Below, one piece after another: positions 44,350-55,047 of a DNA stretch of 64,000 bases. This stretch comes from Acanthamoeba castellanii str. Neff (taxonomy: Eukaryota; Discosea; Longamoebia; Acanthamoebidae). The stretch's first letter is position 1. The number at the start of each line of letters is the position of its first letter. Under the pieces are notes generated by a model. That model did not search any database and had not been told where the DNA came from. It saw only the letters and a program-made list of their open reading frames with translations. Location of the stretch: contig NW_004457313.1 in the NCBI RefSeq assembly GCF_000313135.1, forward strand, positions 567,878 to 631,877, read 5' to 3'. A program made the translations under genes and the position numbers.

Positions 44350-46602
44350 GTTGCTTTTTCCTTGTCCTTGGCCTTGCAAGCCTTCTTTGTGATTGAGCTG
44401 GGCTTCTCAGGGGTCTTGCTTCAAGCAACTTAGGGCATTGTTGGGTTCCATTTCTGAAATTGTAATTTGTTTGTTTGGATTGATTAGCATCAACAATGTG
44501 CGCATTTGGGGTGGAGAAGCTAGTTCTCTGGTGTTGTTTTGCAATGGAATGAGATGAGATGCAGAAGCTTCCAGGGGCTATTCTCATTGGCAAGGAGGTT
44601 GAGAAGAGCTGTTATTTCCAGCACATTGGTCGTCAGGATGGAAAGCAGTCTGTGTGGTGAGACAGGTTAGTAATCACACACATGAGCCTTGTTTTGAGAG
44701 CAATGAATAATGTCATACCATGTCAATTTGGATTGGTGTAACCCAGCATCTGGTGCAGCCTGTGCTGATCCCAGTGGTGAGTAGATGGTAAGCATACCCT
44801 TCTTGCTAATCTTGTACTTGTTGCCTGCCAGGTGTGCTGTTCAGTTGAGAGGTGCTTGAGGATGTGAAGCAGAATTGGATTGGAAATGAATTCCTCAGGA
44901 GGCCAAGAAGTAAGAGATGAAGGGCACTGAGATGTGACAAATGGCCCCTCTGAATTGTGTGTGACAAGAATAAAAATTGACTTTTTGTCCAGGTAAATCC
45001 CAGCAGCTGTGATTTTTCCTTTTATGGTTTCTGTGTGCTAAAAAAAACGTGTGTAGTCATTGTGTACATGTATGCAATAAATTGTACCAAAACATGTACA
45101 TGATAGAAATTGGTCATTCCAGACCTTGATCTGCATGAAATGGTGGAGTTAGTATGTGTATGGAATATGTGATTTTTTGTCACATATTTTTACACAATGA
45201 ATGCATGTACCATTGAGCTGATGACCTTCTTCCACTCAATTGCTCACTCACCTTTTTTAGGGGTCCAGAACTTGTCAGTTTCAGGGTGTCACAGTGCTGG
45301 CAGTCCTTGTCATGCATGTGGTTCTGGCCCCATGTGAGGACATGAATGTTGTCTTCCAAGACCTTGTTCTGGATATGGAGAAATGGTATTAGTCAGAGCA
45401 GGGACATCAATAAAGTATCTTAGAAAAAGTTCAGGCATGCCATCTTTGAGGACACACTGAGAGGGAGGCAGCTCTTGAACAAGCAGACACTCCATCATAA
45501 GAACGCCCATCTTGTTCATTGATGTAGAGAGAACTCTGCATCCTCTGTGGTAACCAACTGGTGAGTGCTACTCTTGGTCATTCAGTTGATGTTGATTGTT
45601 ACAGTGTTCATCTTCACATGATCTGCACAGAGGACACTATAATGGTTAACTTATCCTCCCCTCTCACCACCACATCTCTCAACTGCTCATGCATGGAGGC
45701 ATCAGACACTCATGCCTGGTTTGTCCCACACTTATACTTGATTTTTCCTGTAATTCTTAACCCTTCTTAATCAAAATTATGATGCACCAAGAAAAATACT
45801 ATTTATCATGACATCATGTAACATGTAGTATTAATTCCTATTTTATCATCACATGCACATACACAATGATTTAACTACATTTATGATATTTTCATTTTGC
45901 CACTTGTATGCACAGAGTCATCACATACACATATGCAATAACTATCCTGTCTGATATCACCTCTTTATTCTTACAGGCTTTATAACCCTTTTTTCAAAAA
46001 CAGATACATCATCCCCAACACTCACTCCAGGAGTGATTCTGAGGATCATAGTGATCTCACCATGACACTGGTACTTGAGATTCCTGTATCCCTCATTCTG
46101 GATGTGTGTAGTGATGATACTGGTCACCTGGCTACATCCAGCCAGCAGATCATGGATTTGGTGGACTGCTGTGCACCACAGCCAGCAGCAAAAGTGCTTT
46201 CAACAGTTGAGGCATTGGACTTTAATCAGATCATCACAAGTCCCTGCTGTTCCACACTCTGTCTGCGCATGTTCAATGGATCACAGATACAAGCATGCTG
46301 CATCCAATATCTCAGCATGACCCAGGCAGCTTCATGCCAATGGCTGAGGACATTGATGGAGAACCAACCACTCCACTGTTGACTCTACCATTTATGTCAT
46401 CAGGTATTGTCCATACAACAGCTCATTAGAGACAGCTTCCTCACTACACTGGTAGTGTGTTTGCAGGCAGGCGTTCATGCTTGCATATGGAATCTCTGAG
46501 AACAAAATGGCCAACTTCTCCACCATGGATACTCTTCAGACTGGAAGGACCTCCACTGATGCTAAGCTCAGGCCAGCACATGATAGAATATATTCTTATT
46601 AA
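44350..46602. other. CpG-poor DNA with no assignable gene
   Basis: About 2.2 kb with short, broken ORFs only (for example 46062-46382 plus, 45310-45519 minus). AT-rich patches near 45000-45230 and 45770-45960. Probably decayed element sequence. Confidence 0.55.
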
Positions 46603-46770
46603 TCATGGGTGAAGTGCTGGGCGTTTAAGGCATCCAAGTATTTCTGGTAGAGGTGATCCTTGGTCATGATCATTGGCATGTAGATGGAGGTTGAGTTGGG
46701 AGCATGACAGCTGTACTGGAGTAAGGGAGAAGTTGAGCAAAACAGGTGATGAGTATCATGTACACATACA
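46603..46770 (-). repeat. Inverted copy of the fold-back element interior
   Basis: Reverse complement of 36000-36170 with few differences; on the minus strand it again encodes MPMIMTKDHLYQKYLDAL. It sits just outside the copia fragment at the inversion breakpoint. Confidence 0.7.
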
Positions 46771-46808
46771 TGATAAAATTTGGTGATTTATGGTAGCTGT
46801 GAGCATGA

Positions 46809-46979
46809 TTAATGAGGATATTCTATCACATACACATACACAATAGATAAGGGGAGTAATACCATGTTGGTGTACATGGTTATCCATGTGCTGGCCTGAG
46901 CTGTAGCATCAGCGGAGGTATTGGTCTTTCTGTTGGTTCTGTAGCTGGCATCAGCATGAACCACAGGTAATAGATTGGA
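46809..46979 (-). mobile_element. Ty1/copia-like RNase H fragment, downstream piece
   Basis: On the minus strand the frame starts at the rearrangement junction and reads LLPVVHADASYRTNRKTN, matching the 'l..y.DAsya.....rkS.sG' start of copia RNase H, then becomes degenerate and stops at 46809. The matching upstream piece is at 52000-52314 on the plus strand. CpG-poor. Confidence 0.6.
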
Positions 46980-48440
46980 TGGAAGCGGGAGCACGACGAG
47001 CGGAAGAAGCAGCGCAGCAAGATCGTGTACGAGGCGGCCAAAAAGAAGGGCATGGGCGACCTGGGCAACGGTGAGACCGCCTGCCTCGACAACTTCACCC
47101 CCTTTGGCTGCGCCTCGCCCACCATCGCCCAGACGCGCCAGCACGTCCTCCACCGCCGGCCGCCGCCCTCGCCTTCCCCATCGGCGGCTGGTTCGCCCCT
47201 ACCTTGCCGTTCGGCCGTGCCGCCCAGCCCTGGCTCGCCTCTGGCCGCGCCCGTCTCAGCGTCGTCGCCCGTGGCCTCGCCGCTCGCATCCGCTCGCTAC
47301 CCCCAGTCGTCGTCGTCGTCATCCTCGTCGGCGCCGACGTCGCGCTTCATTCCCGCCACGCCCTCCAACTCCGCGCCCGCCTCGCCACTTCCGTCGATGT
47401 CGCCGACCCGCGAGAAATTGAGCAAGCTGCGTGATGTCATCATCAAGCGGAAGGACATGCTGATGCGCTCGAAGGGCAAGGAGGAGTCTTCAGAGTCCGA
47501 TGGCGACGATGACAATGGCGACGATGGCGCACACCACGCTTCGCTCATAATAGGCGAAGCACGTGACGTGCCGACTGCAACCGTGGCCGCGACGGTGTCC
47601 AGGTCGACCATTGTCGTGGGTCGTGTCGACCCCAGAGTGGCCCCGGAGCCCCAGCGAGCGCGAGCAACGTCCAAGCCAACGCCGCCGCTTCCTCCGCCGC
47701 GTCGGGTGCTGTCCAGCGACAACGAGGCGCCATCGCGCCCGGCCATCCCGCCGCTACCGCTGCTCCTCCGTGACCACCCGGCCTGGCAGGCCCGCGAAGA
47801 GGCCAAGGCCAAGACGAGGTCCACGCCCGGCCCCGCCTGCGAGACGTCGCCTCGCACCGAGCGACCGCCCGTTCCGCCGTTCCCCGCCTACCTGCACAAC
47901 AACAACAACGACATCAACGAAGGCGAGAGTGCCTCCACCAAGGTCCAGCAGAAGGTGACGACGGCGGCGGGTGTGAGCGCGATCGCTGCGCCGATGTCGC
48001 CGCCACCACCCGCACGCCCGCCGCGTCCGACGCGGCTGCAGGCCACGGCCAAGCAGCGCAGCTACTACCCGACATCGCACCGCGACCGACAGCTGGAGGT
48101 CTCCGAGCAGCTGGCGCGCTGGAATCAGTTCTACAACAGCACCTCGCGCAAGGTCCGCGACAACAACACGGAAGAAGGCGACGACGATGACGACTCGGCG
48201 GTCTCATCACCCGGGACCCGAGGCGTGGCGAGCCCGAAGCCACCAAGCACGCGCCCGCCGCCGGTGCCGCCCGCGCGCCAGACCGTCGGCGTGCCGTCGC
48301 CCACGTCATGTCCGGCCGCGATCCAGTCGTCTACTCCGTCTCCGTCGTCGTCTACTTCATCCTCGCCAACGGGATCCGCGTCGCACCCACTACGAGACCT
48401 CCAAAAACCTGAGGACGCCGAGACCACCTCCGCTCCTTGA
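46980..48440 (+). pseudogene. Detached C-terminal half of a RhoGEF (Pro-rich tail)
   Basis: Open frame of 486 codons plus stop with no start of its own at the host/CpG-poor border. It begins at a Trp codon (46980-46982) with WKREHDERKKQRSKIVYEAA, a long charged helix like the final PH-domain helix. It then has Ser/Pro-rich regions, an acidic stretch and three proline-rich SH3-type sites (RPPVPPFP, PPPPARPPRP, RPPPVPPARQ). The minus-strand RhoGEF at 52303-54273 breaks off exactly at a Trp codon in its PH domain helix. Joining the two at Trp gives a normal domain order, so I read this as its displaced C-terminus. It could still be translated from an internal Met (47025 is GTG; 47397 ATG) if transcribed. 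Confidence 0.7.
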
Positions 48441-48854
48441 TCCACCACCATCACCATCTAACCCTCTCAATTTCTTCCATCTTCCATCTTCTCATAATCA
48501 AATGCTGACATGTATAAAGACAACATATCCCATATCCCACCCCTACTTTCTCTCACCACTGGAATGTTGAGTGTGTAGGACAATGTTGACAGTCTGTCCC
48601 TGATGGAATGAGGCAGGAAGGAAGAAGGAGATGGTCCTATACTCCTGGGTTTGGCAGGTGGTGTGCTGGGAGAAAGCCTTTGCCCTGGATCTGGGGATTG
48701 AGGCTCCTCCAATCCGCGTTGGCGCAACACCCTTAATTTGACGGTGTGGCACGCTACAGACAACAACCCAAGCACACACCAACTGGGAACACACATCATT
48801 ATCTTAACCACCAACCCAACCAACCAACACCACACCAACCCGATCTTCATCAAG
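48441..48854. other. Intergenic between RhoGEF C-terminal half and GH16 gene
   Basis: About 410 bases with no supported ORF; holds a 3' end and the GH16 promoter. AC-rich just before the ATG. Confidence 0.55.
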
Positions 48855-50264
48855 ATGAAGCCCACCGCTGGCCTTCTGTGCTCTTCGTTGCTGATCGTGC
48901 TCGCCTTGGCCTGCACCGCACAGGGTGCTGGGTACTCCCTCACGTGGGAGGCCAAGGGCTCCACCTTCTTCGACAAGTTCAACTTCATCACCTACAACGA
49001 CCCCTCGCTTGGCTTCGTCAACTACGTCAACCGCACTTACGCCCAAGGCACGCACCCCAACATATCTACATGAACATGTTGATATGTCGGCATGTTGGGA
49101 TCTAACAACCCAAACGACACACAGCCAAGGGTTACATCTCGGTCAAAGCCAATGGGCAGGTGAAGCTCAAGCCCGACACCAGCAATGTGGTGGCGGCCGG
49201 GGCGCGCGGCCGCGATTCGGTGCGCCTCGAGTCCAAGACGCTGTTCAACGGAGGCGTCTTCGTGGCCGACGTGGCCCACATGCCCACCGGCTGCGGCACC
49301 TGGCCCGCCTGGTGGACCTACGGACCCAGCTGGCCTACCAACGGCGAGATCGGTACCGTGTGTGTCGTGAGTGTCGTGTGTCGTGCGTGAGGAATGCGTG
49401 GCCGGCTGACTTGTGCGCACACACAGACATCATCGAGGGGGTGAACAGAGACACGGTCAATGCTGCGACTCTCCACACCAGCGCCGGGTGTGACATGACC
49501 AGCGTCAACCAGACGCAGCTCATGACCGGGACATTCCTGGAGCCCAACTGCGACACCACCGCCGGCAATGTACGGGCGGCTCGCCAGTCCCTCTGTCTCT
49601 TCGCACACCGCTCATGAGTGATGATGATGGTGGTGATGGTGGTTTCGGTCCGTGCAGGGATGCGGCGTTGATGCGTCGGCCAACTCGTACGGCGCCCCAT
49701 TCAACACCGCGGGCGGCGGCGTCTACGCGCTCGAGTGGACCACGTGGCGGATTCGCGTGTGGTACTTTAACCGCACGCGCATTCCAGCGTACGCCAGCCT
49801 CCCCCCCGCCTCCCCCCACCACCGCTCTGACCCTCGTGTGTCGTCTGGTGTCGTCTGGTGTCGTGTGGTGTCGTGTGGTGTCGTGTGTGGGGTGGGTTAG
49901 GGACATCACGGCGGGCAATCCCAACCCGGCGGCGTGGGGCAAGCCCTTCGCCTACTTCGCCCTGGGCACCAACTGCCCGGCGTCGCACTTCCGCAACCAT
50001 ACGATGACCATCAACCTAACCTTCTGCGGTGCCTGGGCCGGCAACTCGTGGGTGTGGGGGTCCGACTCGGTCTGCGCCGCCAAGGGCACCTGCGTGGACT
50101 TTGTGCGCAAAAACCCATCGGTACCCGCCCATCATCTCTTCTTTCCCACACCGCTCCGTCAACAACCAACACCAATCATCTGCGCATGTGTGGTGTGGTG
50201 TCAGGCATTCACCGAGGCCTATTGGCTGTTCAATTCAGTGCGTGCTTACCAGTGGGCCAACTAA
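48855..50264 (+). CDS. Secreted GH16 beta-glucanase (laminarinase-like)
   Basis: Six exons (48855-49047, 49125-49352, 49427-49569, 49658-49788, 49901-50120, 50205-50264), 324 aa. Signal peptide: KPTAGLLCSSLLIVLALACT. The GH16 catalytic motif is split by an intron: GE|IDIIEGVN with Glu139 (nucleophile), Asp141 and Glu144 (acid/base). GRDSVRLESK and HMPTGCGTWPAWWTYGPSWP upstream are the usual fungal-type GH16 context, and several Asn-glycosylation sites (NRT, NQT, NLT) fit secretion. It should cut beta-1,3(4)-glucans of food microbes or of the cyst wall. Intron 1 has a GC donor (AAG^GCACGC). The gene lies inside the proposed inverted segment but is itself intact. Confidence 0.9.
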
Positions 50265-50520
50265 ACACATGAGAGACTGAGGCCATAGGCATTGGCCCTT
50301 CTCTGCTCCAGACTGTACTTCAATAAGTGTATTGACTGGTCGGAAGCGTAGTGGGCGCGGCGGTGAGGGGAGCCTCGTTAAAAACCTCTCTCAGGCGTAG
50401 AGAGGAAAAGAGTGCCCCTCTGGTGTGAGTGATCGTCTTGATGGTCGTGTGGTATCGGGTCGGTTCGTGGTCATCGTCAGTCGGCTGCGGTTCTGTCGGG
50501 AGGTGCGCTACCCTCCTAGG
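50265..50520. other. 3' flank of GH16 gene, mixed composition
   Basis: Sequence with normal CpG (GCGTAGTGGGCGCGGCGG) between the GH16 stop and the LINE-like RNase H fragment; contains GCCTCGTTAAAAACCTC. It may be the 3' end of the LINE fragment (minus strand) or UTR. Confidence 0.4.
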
Positions 50521-50900
50521 CGCCAGCTACTGCTGGCACTTTGGGGGTTGCGCTGTGCAACGTATGTTAGTCCCAGGTCACTGAGTAGGTTACATCGCGA
50601 TAGCCACATTTGGTGGCTGGCGGTGAGGAGTACTATTTGGATGTCTGGGTTCTTTTTCATTTTGTCGTTAATATGACTGTACACATGCTGGAGCTCCACA
50701 CTTTCTTTTGTGTATATGAGATTTACAATGTTGTAGAGAGTGTCTGTGTTTGGGACCATGTGGCCTGGTGGTGGTCCTGCTGCTTGTGCCTTGCTGATAG
50801 CTCCTATTGCATATTGGCTGTCTGTGAATATTCTTATTTTTATTGTTTTTGTTTGTCTGTGCTAGAACCCTGTTCAATGCTGTACAGTTTGGCATTGTTG
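50521..50900 (-). mobile_element. LINE-type retroelement RNase H fragment
   Basis: Minus-strand frames read KLYSIEQG, then after a short A-rich frameshifted stretch IFTDSQYAIGAISKAQAAG, then TLYNIVNLIYTKESVELQHV and YSHINDK. This is the RNase H order 'E..AI..G ... i.tDSq.ai ... l...~~v.l.~V.sH'. The first catalytic Asp-region is not recoverable. The frameshift near 50840 and lack of a neighbouring reverse transcriptase mark it as dead. Confidence 0.6.
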
Positions 50901-50945
50901 TTGGTTTGTTCTTGTGGTGTGTGAAGGGAGATCATGACTAGTGGT

Positions 50946-51557
50946 TTAGTGTTGAATGCTATGCTGCTGCCTGTGTTTCCTTCTTGGAGTGACCTGTTGG
51001 TAGAGATATCCATGCTCTTGTAGTTTTTGAGTGCCTTTGTGGGTTTGGGTGGAGGTGGGGTTGTTTCTCTGTGAAGTACAGTGAAACACTGGGAAGATGA
51101 TGGTCATGTTGCACTCCTTGGCTGCTGCCACAAATGATGCTATTGTGGGTAATACCAAGTGTTCATGAAAAAGGGTCAGTGACTCTTTTTTTAAGGTCAA
51201 AATGCACTTTTCTGTATGGAAAACTGTGCAAAAGTGCCATTTTTTCAGCTTTTTATGTGCAGATTGGGCCATCTCATGGGGTTGAGGGAGCTGCTTCATG
51301 GCTGTGTGCATGCTGCACCAACCGTGGCACAGTGTGTGAATGGTGAGTCTATCATGTGTGTTGGTTGTGGCATACTTCAGGGTACCATCTGTGTTGACAC
51401 CAAGCTGATTCTCATTTGTAATTTCTGGGGTGCAGTATGTGCCTGAGATTAAGCACATGCTGCTATCTCTGCTTCCCTCAGTGACAAGGGGCTCAGCATC
51501 CTGTGGGACCTGATTCATGGCTTCCAGTTCTTTGATGGTGGCGCTCTTCTCATTCAC
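50946..51557 (-). CDS. Unassigned 203-residue ORF in CpG-poor DNA
   Basis: Open minus-strand frame (SATIKELEAMNQVPQDAEPL, LTLKKESLTLFHEHLVLPTI, FVAAAKECNMTIIFPVFHCT) with plausible protein composition. No domain recognised. A second ORF (51554-51829) directly upstream may belong to it. Probably part of a mobile element. Confidence 0.35.
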   Translation of the reverse strand: MNEKSATIKELEAMNQVPQDAEPLVTEGSRDSSMCLISGTYCTPEITNENQLGVNTDGTLKYATTNTHDRLTIHTLCHGWCSMHTAMKQLPQPHEMAQSAHKKLKKWHFCTVFHTEKCILTLKKESLTLFHEHLVLPTIASFVAAAKECNMTIIFPVFHCTSQRNNPTSTQTHKGTQKLQEHGYLYQQVTPRRKHRQQHSIQH

Positions 51558-51999
51558 AAGGGCAATCTACTCATTGCTCCAATGCCACTACCCCTACATC
51601 TGACATTGCATTTGCTATACTCAATCTTGACATTTGACATCATAACCTTGGTCATGCAATGGGTGATGAGCATCAGATCAGAGAAAATAGAGTTTGAGGT
51701 GACCACCAGTGCCAACTCATGGGTGAGGGCCTCAGACTCAAGAGGCTCTGCAGGCATAAGACTAGTGTTGCAGCTGGGTGGCATGGTATTTGATGAGCCA
51801 GCTGATGAGATGTTGGTGAGGAAGGGCATTGGATTGAATGGCTGGACTGGCTCCTAGGGTGCAGGGGCTGATTCCACACTTGTTGAAAATGACATTGCAT
51901 GTGTGCATTGCACAGCCAGTGGCCATAATGGGAACATGGTAGATAGACAAGGAGTACCCTTGATCTCTCCCAGCCAAAGAAGATCCCAGACCTGGCCAC

Positions 52000-52314
52000 A
52001 GACTTAAGACTTGCTGACTGTAAGCCCCTCTGCTCTCCACTTCCCGCAGGCTGCAACCTCTCAGTTGTTGAAGTGACATTGTGCCTCCAGCTCCACTTCA
52101 GGCGAATTGTGGGATGTCTTCTCTACATTGCTCTGTTGACTTGACCAGACATTCTGTTTGCAGTCATCTACCTCTCCAGGTTTCTATGTGGGCATGACAA
52201 CAGGCACTATGAAGCTGTTGGACACATTGTTGCCTACCTTGTTGGCATGGCCAAACTGACCATTCACTACCAGCATTCCTCTGATCACACAGTCACTCTA
52301 GCTCAATTGAACTC
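52000..52314 (+). mobile_element. Ty1/copia-like RT/RNase H border fragment, upstream piece
   Basis: Plus-strand frame: LADCKPLCSPLPAG, RIVGCLLYIALLT, stop (TGA 52142-52144), PDILFAVIYLSRF, HYEAVGHIVAYLVGMAKLTI. This matches the copia pattern 'ckp..tPl ... vGsLlYla..tRPDi.~av.~lsrf...~H~.a~k.ilrYLkgT'. The TGA replaces the conserved Arg of TRPD (CGA to TGA, a CpG change). The frame runs on to the junction with the RhoGEF at about 52314. Confidence 0.7.
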
Positions 52315-54273
52315 CCAGATATCGATCCACCGCGCCTTGTCCTTGAGGCTGCCGGCGCAGAGCGTGCGGTACGAGGAGCTGTTGGCGAGGTCGTAGGTGT
52401 AGGCGCGGTCCCTCTCCTTGGTCTTGCCCACCTTGCCCTTGCCCGCCGACACCATCTGCAGCAGCGGCACTGCAATTAAACGTCAGCACGAGAAAAGGCC
52501 AGGCCAAGAAAACTATGCGCGCGTCGAGATTGGCGGGAGGGGGCGTACGAGAGGAGTCGGAGATGTCCTTGAAGACTACCTCGTGCAGGAGGAAATACTG
52601 TTTGAAGGCGTAGAGCGGACCCTGCAGCCGAACGCTCGCTCTGGCCGTGGCGGCTATGGGTGGACGCGCACTTGCATTAGCGTGCGCACACGGATAAGCT
52701 TTGCTGGGAGGCGGGTAGGTAAGTGGGTGCCTACCAGTTTTGTTTGCGTGCTGGATCTTGGCGGCGGCGCCCTTGAGCGGCTCGCAGACCAGGAGGCAGT
52801 CGCTGAACAGGAAGAGCTGCAGCGTCTTGTCGACTTGCCTCTTTTTGTTGAGCTCGGTGAAGGCGGCCTCGCCCACGAACGACCGCTTCGGATTGATCAG
52901 CTCCAACTGTAGAGCGGTGCGCGTGTGAGTTAGCACCAGTGCGTCAGCTGCGCAAGGCCACACATGAGCTCGCGTACGTTTTGAAGACCCTGGATAGTGT
53001 GTCGCAGCTCGATGATCTTGGCGATGGAGTAGGCCCTCTCCGTCGCGTCGTTGACGTGCTCAGCGATGGCTAGCAGCTTCTCCAGCGCCCTACACGGTCC
53101 ATGGGGTGAATACGGCCGTCTGTGTGTGCAACAGGTCTATCTAGAACGTGTGGGCGGCGTACAGTTCCACGCTTGCTCGGTCCTTGTGAGCGTCGGGCGT
53201 GTGCTTGAGCAGCTCCTGCAGCAGCAACGGGTACTGGCAGATGCGCTGCACCGGCTTGATCAAGAACGACTTGAGGTCCAGCTTGCGGCACTGCGGCTTG
53301 TTTTGCGCTTTCTGCATTACGGAAAGAGAGGAGGGGAAAGATCAACAAATGCACGCTCGCTGTGCGCACTAACAGTGCCACGTACGAGTATGAAGGTCTG
53401 GAACGTGGCGTTGGTGGCTTTGTTGCGTCGGATGGCGCGGAGTGCTTCGGCTTGCCGCGAGCAGAAGGTCCCGTACAGCTTCAAGTAGTCGGTCTAGTGT
53501 GGTAGAAGCAGTTAGCAGAAGAGCCGGTACGCAGTACTTCAGGTGGGCAACGTACGTGTTCGAGGAAGAGGTCGCCCATGCATACATCTTCGTCGGGAAG
53601 ACCTTGGCAGGCGTTGACCCTAACTTGCAGCGCGTCGAGGAGAGACTTGTTGATCGAGAGCAGCGTGGGAAGAGTGGAGAAGATGAGCCCCAGCTCCGTA
53701 TCGGGCAGTATTCGCCCCTTCCTCAACGGCTGCAGGTAAAGCTGTTGTGCACCAATTATTAGCGAAACGTAGCGCTTCATCTTCAATCGCTATTTACGAG
53801 TAGCGATGTGACCAGGTATGTGGAAGAGGGCGTACGTTGTTAAGAATCTCCAAGTCGCGGTAGTAGTCCTTCTCGGTCTCAACGATTTCTACGAGAACGT
53901 TCATCCTCCTTTTGGCTCGGGCCAGCTCGGGATCATCGATCTGGCTTCCTTCGCCTGGCCGTGGTGTAAGCCCCGGCTCGCACTCCTCATCCACATCTTC
54001 ATCTTCTTCGACTCCCTGCTGAGAGCTTGTCTGTCCTTCGGTTGTGTTTTCGAGATGTTTGCCGGCTGTGGCGAGCGACTTCGCTTTTCCCGCCTTTTCC
54101 CACTCCTCTTCGTCTTCGACCCAGGCCTCTCCGCTCTCCTGCTCCTCCATCTGCTTGAGCTTCTCCACGATGTCGTCGAATCGGAGGGTGATCATCCTGC
54201 CCGAGGTCTTCGACGTGAGGCAGCGCTTCTCTTCTCCCGGCGCGTGCACGGCGATCGGTATTACCGTCTCCAT
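52303..54273 (-). CDS. RhoGEF (DH-PH), N-terminal half, truncated by rearrangement
   Basis: Eight exons (54273-53836, 53741-53556, 53493-53386, 53311-53163, 53089-52978, 52906-52735, 52638-52549, 52469-52303), 473 codons plus stop, phases consistent. Acidic N-terminus, then a DH domain: [20 protein letters not shown] (CR1), [37 protein letters not shown] (CR3). A PH domain follows: [32 protein letters not shown], ending [12 protein letters not shown]. It then reads EFN and a stop that come from the adjoining copia-like DNA, so host homology ends at about 52315. DH-PH proteins load GTP on Rho/Rac GTPases. Truncation removes the end of the PH helix and the Pro-rich tail found at 46980-48440. 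Confidence 0.88.
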
Positions 54274-55047
54274 CTTGTGAGGTGATTTTTGTAAATATGC
54301 TGTGGTCGTTGTTGCTTGTCTAGACTCGCCGAGTAGTACAGAAAGACTCAACAAATCGAACGAGTAGTAGATAATGAGGGAAAAAGATCTAGAATGATGA
54401 ATGAAAATGATCAAACTCTACTGACTTCTCGTTGCATTCGTTGAGCGTGTGGGCAAGAGAGGACAGTGAAGAAGCACTTGCCGCAGGCCCCAAACGATAC
54501 ACTATGCGGCACCCACCACCGACGAGATAGGCCAATGCCCGACGCGTAGTACGGCCGACACTCTCCGTGGAAGGGGCGTGGTCGCACCACACGCGGCCAA
54601 ATTAATGTATCACGGAGTCTGACCCACGTTGAAATCCTCGTAATATCCCCCCACAGTAGGCGCGTCCCACGGTGCCATCGTTAGGGCGACCGCAGCCTCG
54701 CACGACCGCATGAAGTGGTTCCCTGCAGTTGTCGCAGGAGCTCGCTTCCTCTCCGGTCTCCCCGACCTCGTTCGTCGTTCTCTGATCAAGCAAGCCCGCC
54801 AAGTCCAACAGTCGAAACGGTCGTCACGACAGGTGGCTCGTGTCGTGCATGTTGACCTTCGTGTGTGCGCACCCAACGGGCAGATACAAAGCACTTCCTC
54901 AAACAGCACGCACAGGACGGAGATGGTGGTGATGAAGAGGACAATGTAAAACGAGGAAGCTACATGTAAACACTCTCAAATGTGTTATTTGAGCGAACGA
55001 AGGATTATGAACATGAGAGGCTTGGGGGGGGAGAGCGACAACGGGAC
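54274..55047. other. Intergenic, RhoGEF 5' to SRP receptor 3'
   Basis: About 770 bases. Includes the RhoGEF promoter region and the SRPRA 3' end. A minus-strand frame (54610-54909) ends with APTVGGYYEDFNVGQTP, which resembles the start of a MaoC-type dehydratase ('yyEDf.vGq'), but the frame stops there and nothing continues it. I treat it as a possible gene remnant. Confidence 0.45.

Larger units (their letters stand above)
38080..46979. other. CpG-poor island 2, a graveyard of transposons
   Basis: Nearly 9 kb of CpG-depleted sequence; by direct count 44401-45400 has three CG dinucleotides. Recognisable pieces are a zinc-finger-like fragment, a tyrosine recombinase, a GHTHKDIDQMFS transposon gene and a copia RNase H end. 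Stretches 39080-40200, 44350-45300 and 45550-46600 have only fragmentary ORFs that I cannot assign. Confidence 0.8.
50640..52314. other. CpG-poor island 3
   Basis: Same AT-rich, CG-depleted composition as 38-47 kb, ending abruptly at the RhoGEF junction near 52315. Contains the LINE fragment end, unassigned ORFs and the copia fragment. Confidence 0.7.

Noticed and set aside
48855..49073. GH16 exon 1 read through to the stop at 49071-49073 as a tiny gene
   Set aside because: The conserved GH16 frame resumes at 49125 in the phase produced by a GC donor at 49048, so read-through is not the coding form.
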